Assembly (NCBI GenBank): GCA_028693165.1
Contig: JAQUVX010000031.1
Location: 1-35,264 of the forward strand
Direction: 5' to 3'
Length of the DNA stretch: 35,264 bases
DNA from: Lachnospiraceae bacterium
Lineage (GTDB): Bacteria > Bacillota > Clostridia > Lachnospirales > Lachnospiraceae
Both the position numbers and the translations under genes were made by a program. The notes beneath the pieces are model-generated. The model had not been told where the DNA came from, made no database searches, and saw nothing but the letters and a program-made list of their open reading frames with translations. The number at the start of each line of letters is the position of its first letter. Position 1 is the stretch's first letter. Shown here one piece after another: positions 23,072 to 30,509 of the stretch.

Positions 23072-25999
23072 TTATTTTATCATATTCTTTTCCATTTGTG
23101 AACCATTTATTTTTGATTCCGGATCACCTGTTTTGTGTTTTGCCAGATATAGCCGTTTGTCCGCTTCTTCCATCAGTCCCTTTGCATCCAGATCCGGGAA
23201 TTCCTGATAATTGACGCAGCCGACACTGATTCTGATCGGAAGTGCCCGTTCCCCATCGATCACTGCTCGCCGAATGATCTGGGCCGCCCCCTCCATTCTC
23301 CGTGCAAAAACCTCAGGCTGAATGTCCCGGCACACCACAAGAAACTCATCACCGCCAAACCGTGCAACGAAATCCCCTTGACTCAGGGCAACATTTCGCT
23401 GGAGCAGGGTGGCGACCGTCTTCAAAGCCTCATCACCGGCCAGATGACCGCAGGAGTCATTCAGATGCTTGAATTTGTCAATATCAACCATGGCAATCCC
23501 AAGATTCTTTCCACTCTTTTTTGCCCAGGTCAGGTACTCATCAAAATGCTCCTGAAGGAATCTCCGGTTGAACACACCCGTCAGCGGATCTTTGTCCAGC
23601 TCGTCATGAATCGCATCGAGCTTCAGATACAGGAGCTTTTTGTCGAACAGGTTGTCTACATAACGATCATTCAGCCTGGTGACCATCTCGATTACCGCAC
23701 CGTTATCACCATAAGGGACATATTGGGAAATCACAAAATACAGGCCATTTTCAGAATATTCCAGCTTGCTGTATCTTGCATGGTCTCTCAGTGCCTGCAG
23801 AGAAATGCAGTGATTGCAGCGTGCGGATTTGCCCCACACCGAATAGCAGGCATTTACCTCACAGTCATGCGCCAGCATCTCTTCACAGACCAGGGTATGC
23901 TCCGGATCAACCAGGCGCACCAGATCAAAATCAGACTTTAAAGCCTCTACCTTTGCCAGTGCTTTTTCCTGATCCGTGGAGTTGTCAGCCTCCTTGATCC
24001 GACGCAGTCGATGGCGTGTCAAAACATTGCGGACCCTGTGCTGGATGATCGCCGGATTGTAGGGCTTTGATATGAAATCATCCGCATCCAGATCAAGTGC
24101 GCGTTCCTCGCTTTCCTCATCCCCCTGAGACGTTATGATGACCGGAAGATTATGCATATGCTCATTCTCCCGAATCCGATCAAGCAGCTGGAATCCATCC
24201 ATGACCGGCATGAGCAGATCCAACAGCACAAACTCCACCTGCCGATAATGCTTCTGCAGATAGTCCCATGCTTCTTTTCCGTTCTCGGCCTCAACAATCT
24301 GATATTCGCCGGGATCAAAGTAGCTTGCAAGCACTGCCCGATTGACCTCGATATCATCCACAATCAGAAGAATCTTTTCCGCCGGTTCCAAATAGTCCGC
24401 CGAATCTGTCGAAATATACTGATGCACGGTCTTGTTCCTGCAGATCATCTCGGTCGTCCTGGATGTCCGAAGCAGTGTCTCGAAATCCTTTCGGCACATC
24501 GGTCTTGCATAATAAAAGCCCTGTACATAATTACAATCCATGGCACGCAGCATGGCGATCTGCTCGGCAGTTTCCACGCCCTCCGCCACGACGGCAAGAT
24601 TGAGCCATTTTGCCAGACTGATCACAAAGCTTAGGATGCCCTTACCCGAAGTCTGATTCGCTTTCATCTGGATAAAACGCATGTCCAGTTTCAGAACATC
24701 CACCGGCATCTCAGCCAGCATATTGAGAGAAGAATAACCGCTCCCAAAATCGTCCATCTCCACAATAAAGCCCAGCTCCCGCATCCGGTTGACTGTCCGT
24801 ATAATCTGATCCGGATTATCCGTATAGGCTGATTCCGTAATCTCCAGGTGCAGGTATTGGATAGCGATCTGATATTTGGCAATCAGCCCCAACAGGATAT
24901 CCATAAGCTTGGGGTTGTAAATGTCGGCCCGTGATACATTGACCGAGATCGCTACCGAGGGGTAGCCCTGATCCATCCAGCTTCGGATATCCTGGCAGAC
25001 CGTCTCCCACACATACTCGTCCAGTTTGGTAATAAAGCCATTCTTTTCAAAGAGCGGGATGAAGGTGCCCGGAGACAGCATCCCCTTCTGCGGGTGATTC
25101 CATCGAACCAGTGCCTCTGCTCCGGCGATCAACTCCTCACTCAGATCATATTTCGGCTGATAGTAAACCTCAAACTGATGCTGATCCAGCGCCGTCTGCA
25201 TAGAACTGGTGATAAACTGTTCTTCCAACAGTTTCTGTCGAATAGAGTCATCATAGTAACAGCAGCTTTCACTATAATTCCCTTTATTCTTCTCGGCGGC
25301 CAACTGCGCCCGGTCACACAGAACCGTCACCGATCTGGAAGGATTTGTGATTGCAAAAATACCGCAGTTGATTCGAATGTCCAAATCAACCGGAAATGCA
25401 TTGACTCTGCGTGTCCACTCCTGAAACATCTCATTGTCATACACCTCCCGATGCGGAAGCAGCACGAAAAACACATCGGCCACAAAGCGTCCGCACAAGC
25501 CAATTCCTCCGCTGATCTCCGTCAGAATATGTGCAAAATGCTTTAAAAGTTCATCTCCCGTCGCCGGTCCGTAGGTATCATTGATCAGTTTGAAACGTTC
25601 AATCCCCGCACACAGCAGATCATACTGTCTGTCTGGATTTTCATCCAGTTCCCGCCGTACCCGTTCCATAAAAAATTGTTTGTTGTAGAGGCCGGTCAGT
25701 TCGTCCCGCTCCACCTTATTGATCATCGCCGCCGTCTCACGAAACTCGATCGTGTTCATCAGCCGGTGGCGGATAATATCCGCTTTATAAGGCTTTGCGA
25801 TAAAATCCATCGCGCCGAGAGAAAGCGCTTTTACTTCATTCTCATCGCCATCCTTCTGTGAGGAGACAATCACCGGAATCTTAGACAAAAAAGGATCTGC
25901 CTTCATCGCAGACAGCACTGCATATCCATCCATGACCGGCATCACAATATCCAGCAATATCGCAGAAATTTTCTCCGCATGGCTGTGCAGGATATCCAT
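23072..25999 (-). CDS. Multi-domain cyclic-di-GMP protein: (cut) REC, degenerate GGDEF, EAL, REC, PAS-like, GGDEF
   Basis: The open part of a gene that would encode 1012 residues from 26110; the numbering here uses that full frame. REC1 (1-120) has phospho-Asp 54 but its acidic pair lies before an amber codon at 32. GGDEF1 (about 135-285) is degenerate: the signature reads VADVF. The EAL phosphodiesterase domain (about 297-550) looks active, with EALVRW, NVS, EITES and DDFGSGYSS. REC2 (about 578-700) is complete. A PAS-like domain with Cys residues (ACYSVWGKSARCNHC) comes next. GGDEF2 ends the protein with an intact RFGGDEF at 919 and no RxxD inhibition site. It could both make and break cyclic-di-GMP. 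A restart at the ATG at 25999 is possible, but AGGAGG is only 2 bases away. Confidence 0.85.
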   Translation of the reverse strand: MDILHSHAEKISAILLDIVMPVMDGYAVLSAMKADPFLSKIPVIVSSQKDGDENEVKALSLGAMDFIAKPYKADIIRHRLMNTIEFRETAAMINKVERDELTGLYNKQFFMERVRRELDENPDRQYDLLCAGIERFKLINDTYGPATGDELLKHFAHILTEISGGIGLCGRFVADVFFVLLPHREVYDNEMFQEWTRRVNAFPVDLDIRINCGIFAITNPSRSVTVLCDRAQLAAEKNKGNYSESCCYYDDSIRQKLLEEQFITSSMQTALDQHQFEVYYQPKYDLSEELIAGAEALVRWNHPQKGMLSPGTFIPLFEKNGFITKLDEYVWETVCQDIRSWMDQGYPSVAISVNVSRADIYNPKLMDILLGLIAKYQIAIQYLHLEITESAYTDNPDQIIRTVNRMRELGFIVEMDDFGSGYSSLNMLAEMPVDVLKLDMRFIQMKANQTSGKGILSFVISLAKWLNLAVVAEGVETAEQIAMLRAMDCNYVQGFYYARPMCRKDFETLLRTSRTTEMICRNKTVHQYISTDSADYLEPAEKILLIVDDIEVNRAVLASYFDPGEYQIVEAENGKEAWDYLQKHYRQVEFVLLDLLMPVMDGFQLLDRIRENEHMHNLPVIITSQGDEESEERALDLDADDFISKPYNPAIIQHRVRNVLTRHRLRRIKEADNSTDQEKALAKVEALKSDFDLVRLVDPEHTLVCEEMLAHDCEVNACYSVWGKSARCNHCISLQALRDHARYSKLEYSENGLYFVISQYVPYGDNGAVIEMVTRLNDRYVDNLFDKKLLYLKLDAIHDELDKDPLTGVFNRRFLQEHFDEYLTWAKKSGKNLGIAMVDIDKFKHLNDSCGHLAGDEALKTVATLLQRNVALSQGDFVARFGGDEFLVVCRDIQPEVFARRMEGAAQIIRRAVIDGERALPIRISVGCVNYQEFPDLDAKGLMEEADKRLYLAKHKTGDPESKINGSQMEKNMIK

Positions 26000-26014
26000 G
26001 GCCTCCTGCCCATT

Positions 26015-26110
26015 CTACGCAGTCAATATGTTGTACTCATTGCTCAGCAACTTGCTCAGTATCTGCCGGTTTATCAATTGATCATCTACGATCAGTATCG
26101 TTCTCTTCAT
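26015..26110 (-). pseudogene. N-terminal fragment of the first receiver domain, ending at an in-frame amber codon
   Basis: Reading from the ATG at 26110, with GAGG upstream, gives MKRTILIVDDQLIN, a typical response-regulator start with the acidic pair at residues 9-10. The frame then meets TAG at 26017-26015 and goes on in the same frame as NGQEAMDIL. Receiver domains often read AENGQEA here, and the second receiver of the same protein reads AENGKEA, so a GAG codon has probably become TAG. No other damage is seen in the 3-kb frame. Confidence 0.8.
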
Positions 26111-26145
26111 CTTATTTTCCTCACGTGATCTATTTAACCTATTAA

Positions 26146-26173
26146 AGTATATCATAATTATATTTTTTTACAA
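26146..26173 (-). promoter_or_regulatory. Candidate promoter of the cyclic-di-GMP gene
   Basis: TTGTAA (26173-26168), a 16-base spacer and TATACT (26151-26146) lie about 36 bases before the ATG at 26110 in very A/T-rich sequence. The -35 match is partial. Confidence 0.35.
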
Positions 26174-26256
26174 TATCTGACAATAGAAGAAACGACTGCG
26201 GTAAGCCTTGTGACACCAGGAAAAAGTAATAATATATAGCTACATTTTTCATCGTT

Positions 26257-26298
26257 AAAAAATGCGTAGAACGCTGGTACTTACAACGTTCTACGCAT
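26257..26298 (-). terminator. Rho-independent terminator of the Rrf2/DUF302 operon
   Basis: ATGCGTAGAACG and CGTTCTACGCAT (26298-26287 with 26273-26262) form a perfect 12-bp stem with a 13-base loop, followed on the minus strand by a T run. It lies about 90 bases after the stop codon of the DUF302 fusion gene. Confidence 0.85.
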
Positions 26299-26389
26299 GT
26301 TAGCTGTCAAAGATGGGATTTTATTACATTCTATTTCATTTGTGAATCATTTTTCTCCTGTTTCATCTGATAACCTGAAAACAGACGCT

Positions 26390-27916
26390 TTATTTGTACA
26401 CATTGCCTGCCGCTCTCACAAGCTCCTGCAAAAGTGACCGGAGCTTCGGAAGTTCTGGTGCCTGTGTAAGTCCATAATCCGTTGCCACCAGCTCCATACG
26501 GGGGAATGCCAGCCATGTACTGCCTGCTGCGTCCTCCCAGACCGCAATCCGCAGCGGCAGTTCCAGTGCGATGCTTTGATCTGCCTGCATAAGCCCGGTT
26601 CCTACCTTTGGGGATCCAAAAACCAGAACCACCGTAGGTCTCAGCGACAGTCCGACTTTCTCCGCGTTTTCCCCATGATCGAATTCAGCAAACAAAGGTA
26701 TATTACGGGCTTTCAGTTCCTGCTCCAGCCTCTGTACCGTTTCCCGGACAGGGAACTGTCCCTCAAACAAATAGAGCTTGTTGTCATCATAATTAGTGGA
26801 AAGCAGATCTCCGAAGGCTCCCGCAATGCGACGGCCCAGATTCGTAAAATCCACTCCATCCCGGTTCGCCAGAAGTGTCACGCACACCAGCTCCTCCGAA
26901 TGGGTAAAGCGGCTTAAATAGCTGGAAAAGCCGGGAACAGAACCCTTAATATCCATCAGTCCGCGGTGCTTATAAAAGAGCCAGCCGGCTACTGCCGGCA
27001 CCTGCCGTCCGTCAGGCAGCTGCCACGGCGCGTAAATCAGCGCTCGATTTTCCGGCTCATGGATCAGTATATTGCCTGCCAGACCAATATCCCAGAAAGA
27101 AATGTCCTGAGCGGAAGCCCAGATATCCGAAAATCCTTTCAGGGCCGAAGGCTCTGTCCGCGGGATAGCCGTGCCGGCGCTGTCATAGCTTGCAGCAGGC
27201 TCAGCAGGGTCGATATAGGTCGAATCTCTCTTAAACAGCTGGTGTACCTGCTCACGCTCAGACAGATCCTCATGAGAAAACCGCTCCAGTTCTCCGGCAA
27301 AACAGGTTCGCCTAAGTCCTAAAAATTCAATCTGACGTTTCGTAACAAAATCCCTATAGGACATTTTACTTATTCTCTCAACAATCTCGCTTAGAAGCAA
27401 AAAGTTTGTAGCGCTCTGAGCCACATCCGTGCCCGGTGAAAAGGTAAGAGGCTGCTCTGCCGCCATGTCCACCAGCTCCTGAAAGCTCCATTTTGCAAAA
27501 GCAGACCAGTCCTTATGCAGGCGGTAATCCGGCAGACCGGCTGCGTGCCGCAGCAACTGCAGCACCGTCACAGGCTGCCAGCTCAAGGGCAGCCCGGGTA
27601 TAAGTTCTCCTAAGCTCATATCCAGCCTTAGTGCGCCGTCTTCATAGAGCTGCATGACTGCCACAGCGGCAAAGGCCTGTGAAATAGGCCCTGCCGGCCA
27701 CATGGTATTGGCAGAGGCAAGCCTGCGCTGCCTGTCATCCGATAGGCCATATCCCACCACCCGCGGAATATAGGGGGCCTGTACGATGGCAAGGGTCAGT
27801 CCGGGGATTTGATGTTCCTCCATAAAGTCCCAGATCATCCCGTCTACTGTCCGTCCAAGATAGGATATATCTCCACTGCCCCGCATTTTCACGGTTTCAT
27901 GTTCTCGTGTATTCAT
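26390..27916 (-). CDS. Serine-beta-lactamase-fold protein lacking catalytic residues, fused to DUF302
   Basis: The N-terminal 370 or so residues follow the class C beta-lactamase/penicillin-binding fold (HQIPGLTLAIV, then AFAAVAVMQLYEDGALRLD, LLRHAAGLPDY, LTFSPGT and PGFSSYLSRF). The catalytic SxxK is replaced by PISQ (about residues 77-80) and the YxN motif by QSA (about 167-169), so acyl-enzyme chemistry is unlikely. The C-terminal 110 or so residues are a DUF302 domain (VFGSPKVGTGLMQ, LELPLRIAVWED). The start at 27916 (508 residues) has AAAGGA 8 bases upstream and overlaps the Rrf2 stop as ATGA; a start 26 codons earlier lies inside the Rrf2 gene. No signal peptide is visible. The function is unknown; binding rather than hydrolysis is likely. 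Confidence 0.85.
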   Translation of the reverse strand: MNTREHETVKMRGSGDISYLGRTVDGMIWDFMEEHQIPGLTLAIVQAPYIPRVVGYGLSDDRQRRLASANTMWPAGPISQAFAAVAVMQLYEDGALRLDMSLGELIPGLPLSWQPVTVLQLLRHAAGLPDYRLHKDWSAFAKWSFQELVDMAAEQPLTFSPGTDVAQSATNFLLLSEIVERISKMSYRDFVTKRQIEFLGLRRTCFAGELERFSHEDLSEREQVHQLFKRDSTYIDPAEPAASYDSAGTAIPRTEPSALKGFSDIWASAQDISFWDIGLAGNILIHEPENRALIYAPWQLPDGRQVPAVAGWLFYKHRGLMDIKGSVPGFSSYLSRFTHSEELVCVTLLANRDGVDFTNLGRRIAGAFGDLLSTNYDDNKLYLFEGQFPVRETVQRLEQELKARNIPLFAEFDHGENAEKVGLSLRPTVVLVFGSPKVGTGLMQADQSIALELPLRIAVWEDAAGSTWLAFPRMELVATDYGLTQAPELPKLRSLLQELVRAAGNVYK

Positions 27917-28344
27917 ATTTTTTCCTTTCTCTGCTCTGAAAAGAGCGCCTGTTCCACGTCCGAAATGGTGATGCCATCCAAATAAGACGTGCATTGTCGG
28001 TTAAGTTCCTGATAAAGTCCGTCCATATAATCCGCCATACCTGCCGAAACCTTACAATCCATATGAGGATTGCCGCTGCGCCATGCCACGTCGGCAAAAC
28101 GGGTATTCAGCGCGCGGCAGATGTCCCCCAGCGTTACCCGATGAATCTTCTCATAGGTATAACCGCCGGAAAATCGACCCTCTCTTGTTTCTACCAGCCC
28201 GGCCTTTTTCAGCTGCGCCAGCACCCGGCGGATTCGTCCGGGATTGGTGCACACATTCTCAGACAGTTCCTCACTGTTAAGAGTCTCACCCTTATGGTGC
28301 AGATATACCATGGCGTGAACCGCCACATCAAAATCACTGTTCAT
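27913..28344 (-). CDS. Rrf2-family transcription regulator
   Basis: The 143-residue protein has the Rrf2 winged helix: DFDVAVHAMVYLHHKGE, LSEELSENVCTNPGRIRRVL as helix-turn-helix and the wing GLVETREGRFSGGYTYEK. The three closely spaced cysteines of the Fe-S members (IscR, NsrR) are not present in the usual spacing, so the signal it senses is unknown. The ATG at 28344 follows AGGAGG by 11 bases; an ATG three codons earlier is too close to that site. It is translationally coupled to the DUF302 fusion gene (ATGA overlap) and has an inverted repeat in its promoter that suggests self-regulation. Confidence 0.88.
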   Translation of the reverse strand: MNSDFDVAVHAMVYLHHKGETLNSEELSENVCTNPGRIRRVLAQLKKAGLVETREGRFSGGYTYEKIHRVTLGDICRALNTRFADVAWRSGNPHMDCKVSAGMADYMDGLYQELNRQCTSYLDGITISDVEQALFSEQRKEKI

Positions 28345-28386
28345 TGGGATCATTCCCTCCTGTTTTACTGCTGTCACGTTGTTTGT

Positions 28387-28411
28387 AACTGTTATCATAT
28401 CATTAACAGTT
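28387..28411 (-). promoter_or_regulatory. Inverted-repeat operator at the Rrf2 promoter
   Basis: AACTGTTA (28387-28394) and TAACAGTT (28404-28411) are perfect 8-bp arms around a 9-base centre. The repeat covers the -10 box and part of the spacer of the Rrf2 promoter, a classic place for a dimeric repressor. Rrf2 proteins commonly bind such 25-bp palindromes. Confidence 0.65.
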
Positions 28412-28423
28412 TTTTATTGTCAA
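28394..28423 (-). promoter_or_regulatory. Promoter of the Rrf2 operon
   Basis: A perfect -35 TTGACA (28423-28418), an 18-base spacer and the -10 TATGAT (28399-28394) on the minus strand, about 50 bases before the Rrf2 ATG. The -35 box starts 3 bases after the T run of the tsf terminator. Confidence 0.75.
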
Positions 28424-28425
28424 TC

Positions 28426-28466
28426 AAAAAGACACCACCACCTATATTTCTATAAGTAATGATGTC
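28426..28466 (-). terminator. Strong terminator after tsf
   Basis: Minus-strand bases 28466-28431 fold end to end: a 12-bp lower stem with several G-U pairs (GACATCATTACT with GGTGGTGGTGTC), then TATA/TATA closing a GAAA tetraloop, followed by five T (28430-28426). It marks the end of the rpsB-tsf unit. Confidence 0.8.
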
Positions 28467-28504
28467 TTATGCTTCATTCAAATTTTTCTAAAATTATCCT
28501 GTAA

Positions 28505-29443
28505 TTATTTGCTCATCTGAGCTGCAACTTCTGCTGCGAAGTCTTCGTTCTTCTTCTCAAGACCTTCGCCGGTCTCGAAACGTACGAAACCTTTCACCGT
28601 GATCTTAGCGGAATTTGCTTTCGCAACTTCTTCAACGTACTTTGCTACGGACTGCTTGCCGTCTTCAGCCTTAACGTAGGTCTGATCCAGCAGGCAGATC
28701 TCTTTGAGCTCTTTGTTGATACGACCGTTGATCATGCCCTCGATCACTTTAGCCGGCTTGGAAGATTCCTTCGGATCATTCTGGATCTGAGCCAGCAGGA
28801 TCTCTTTCTCTTTTTCGATGTAGTCGGCATCTACTTCCTTATCAGAAGTATAAAGCGGTTTCAGTGCTGCGATCTGCATCGCGATATTCTTAGCCATCTC
28901 TTTGACAGCATCGTTCACAACATCCGTCTCAACGTCTACAAGAACACCGATCTTGCCGCCTGCATGGATGTAAGATACCACACAGCCGTTCTCCTCATGA
29001 ACCTGCTGGAAACGTCTGATGTTCATGTTCTCACCGATGATGGAGATCATGCTGGAAAGCTGCTCTTTTACGGTCAGCGCCTCATCCAGTGTCCATTTCT
29101 CCTCGAAGAATGCGTCCATATCAGCAGCTTTCGTGGTCAGCGCCTGAGCAGCAACTTCACGTACATAAGTCTGGAATTTTTCGTTCTTTGCAACAAAATC
29201 AGTCTCTGCATTGACTTCTACTACAACTGCGGTCTTGCCGTCTTCGCTTACCAGTGCATCTACGATACCCTCAGCTGCGATACGTCCAGCCTTCTTCTGT
29301 GCTCCTGCCAGACCTTTTTCTCTTAAGAAGTCTACTGCCTTGTCCATATCACCGTCGGTAGCTGCAAGTGCTTTCTTACAGTCCATCATTCCTGCTCCGG
29401 TCATCTCTCTCAATTCTTTTACCATTGCTGCGGTTACTGCCAT
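28505..29443 (-). CDS. tsf: Translation elongation factor Ts
   Basis: Recharges EF-Tu by swapping GDP for GTP. The 312-residue protein opens with the ubiquitin-associated-like domain and TGAGMMDCKKAL, followed by the EF-Tu contact segment VEVNAETDFVAKNEKF. It is full length. I chose the ATG at 29443 because GGAGG lies 8 bases upstream; an ATG five codons earlier overlaps that site. It follows rpsB by 95 bases containing a terminator-like hairpin. pyrH, its usual next gene, lies about 14 kb away. Confidence 0.98.
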   Translation of the reverse strand: MAVTAAMVKELREMTGAGMMDCKKALAATDGDMDKAVDFLREKGLAGAQKKAGRIAAEGIVDALVSEDGKTAVVVEVNAETDFVAKNEKFQTYVREVAAQALTTKAADMDAFFEEKWTLDEALTVKEQLSSMISIIGENMNIRRFQQVHEENGCVVSYIHAGGKIGVLVDVETDVVNDAVKEMAKNIAMQIAALKPLYTSDKEVDADYIEKEKEILLAQIQNDPKESSKPAKVIEGMINGRINKELKEICLLDQTYVKAEDGKQSVAKYVEEVAKANSAKITVKGFVRFETGEGLEKKNEDFAAEVAAQMSK

Positions 29444-29479
29444 TGTAATGTCCTCCATCTTGATTTAGTTGGTTTTTGT

Positions 29480-29527
29480 AAAAACAAAGGTGCTTCAACC
29501 TGCGTGATCCTGCAGGTCGAAGCACCT
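29480..29527 (-). terminator. Terminator-like hairpin between rpsB and tsf
   Basis: AGGTGCTTCGACCTGC and GCAGGTTGAAGCACCT (29527-29512 with 29503-29488) form a 16-bp stem with one G-U pair and an 8-base loop, followed by TTTGTTTTT. Within a ribosomal operon it may act as an attenuator or partial terminator that lowers tsf relative to rpsB. Confidence 0.75.
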
Positions 29528-29538
29528 GATTTCTTTGA

Positions 29539-30279
29539 TTAAGCCTCTACAGTTTCTTCTGCTGCATCAAATGCCTCGGTGAAATCTGCTTCTGCCTCAC
29601 CCTGGTTTGCCTCGATTACTGCATCTGCCATCTTAGCTACGATTAATTTAACCGCTCTGATCGCATCATCGTTACCCGGGATAACATAATCCAGTTCTTC
29701 CGGATCACAGTTTGTATCTGCGATACCGATTAACGGAATTCCCAGAGTATGCGCTTCCTGTACGCAGATTCTTTCCTTCTTCGGATCTACGATAAAGATT
29801 GCGTCTGGCAGTCTCTTCATCTCTTTGATTCCGCCCAGATTCTTCTCCAGCTTCTCCCATTCTTTCTTCAGCTCGATTACTTCCTTCTTCGGCAGTACAT
29901 CGAAAGTACCGTCCTCAGACATGGTCTCGATTGCTTTCAGTCTTGCAATACGGCTCTGAATGGTCTTGAAGTTGGTCAGCATGCCGCCCAGCCATCTCTC
30001 GTTTACATAGAACATTCCACAACGCTCGGACTCGCTCTTGATTGCGTCCTGAGCCTGCTTCTTGGTACCAACGAACAGGATCGTACCGCCGTTTGCAGCG
30101 ATCTCAGATACTGCGTTGTAAGCCTCATCTACTTTGCCTACTGATTTCTGCAGGTCGATGATGTAGATACCGTTTCTCTCGGTGTAGATGTACGGAGCCA
30201 TCTTAGGGTTCCATCTTCTTGTCTGATGTCCGAAATGAACACCTGCTTCCAAAAGCTGTTTCATTGAAATAACGCTCAT
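29539..30279 (-). CDS. rpsB: Small ribosomal subunit protein S2
   Basis: Structural protein of the 30S subunit. The 246-residue protein starts [19 protein letters not shown] and continues with [18 protein letters not shown], both diagnostic of S2. The acidic Ala/Glu-rich tail is common in the family. I chose the ATG at 30279 with GGAGG 8 bases upstream; the frame stays open further upstream but that part is untranslated leader. It lies about 110 bases after a promoter and is followed by tsf. Confidence 0.98.
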   Translation of the reverse strand: MSVISMKQLLEAGVHFGHQTRRWNPKMAPYIYTERNGIYIIDLQKSVGKVDEAYNAVSEIAANGGTILFVGTKKQAQDAIKSESERCGMFYVNERWLGGMLTNFKTIQSRIARLKAIETMSEDGTFDVLPKKEVIELKKEWEKLEKNLGGIKEMKRLPDAIFIVDPKKERICVQEAHTLGIPLIGIADTNCDPEELDYVIPGNDDAIRAVKLIVAKMADAVIEANQGEAEADFTEAFDAAEETVEA

Positions 30280-30389
30280 GTTATTTACCTCCATTTGGTT
30301 TTTTACTTCCGCCTGCCTCTTGTACTCCCTCCGGGACCTCGTAAAAGGCACCACCGTCAGAATCAGCAGACGTGTTTTTTGTCAGCCTT

Positions 30390-30421
30390 ATTATACTAAC
30401 ATATCTTGCATTGTTTGACAA
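30390..30421 (-). promoter_or_regulatory. Candidate promoter of rpsB-tsf
   Basis: A perfect -10 TATAAT (30395-30390) is preceded by TTGTCA (30421-30416) at a long 20-base spacing. The leader to the rpsB ATG would be about 105 bases, long enough for an S2-binding control structure, though I see no clear one. Confidence 0.45.
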
Positions 30422-30470
30422 GTTATTTTTTATGAAATTGCTGTGTGTGTTGCGTGAGTGCTGTTTTGGC

Positions 30471-30506
30471 AAAAAATCCGCTTCGGCATTTTGGCCGGAG
30501 CGGATT
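30471..30506 (-). terminator. Rho-independent terminator of codY
   Basis: AATCCGCT-c-CGGC and GCCG-a-AGCGGATT (30506-30494 with 30487-30475) form a 12-bp stem with one C-A mismatch, followed by six T on the minus strand. It begins 4 bases after the codY stop codon. Confidence 0.88.
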
Positions 30507-30509
30507 CAC

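Noticed and set aside
26015-26017. Amber codon read as pyrrolysine or selenocysteine-type recoding
   Set aside because: The site is a surface Glu position in receiver domains, not a known pyrrolysine site, and no pyl genes or recoding structure are visible. A plain nonsense change or sequence error is simpler.
26111-26256. Cyclic-di-GMP riboswitch before the GGDEF/EAL gene
   Set aside because: The leader is short and A/T-rich and lacks the conserved core of known cyclic-di-GMP riboswitches.
30280-30354. Upstream extension of the rpsB frame by 25 codons
   Set aside because: S2 proteins start at the methionine of MSVISMKQ, and a clear GGAGG precedes it. The extra codons cover the leader and the ribosome binding site.
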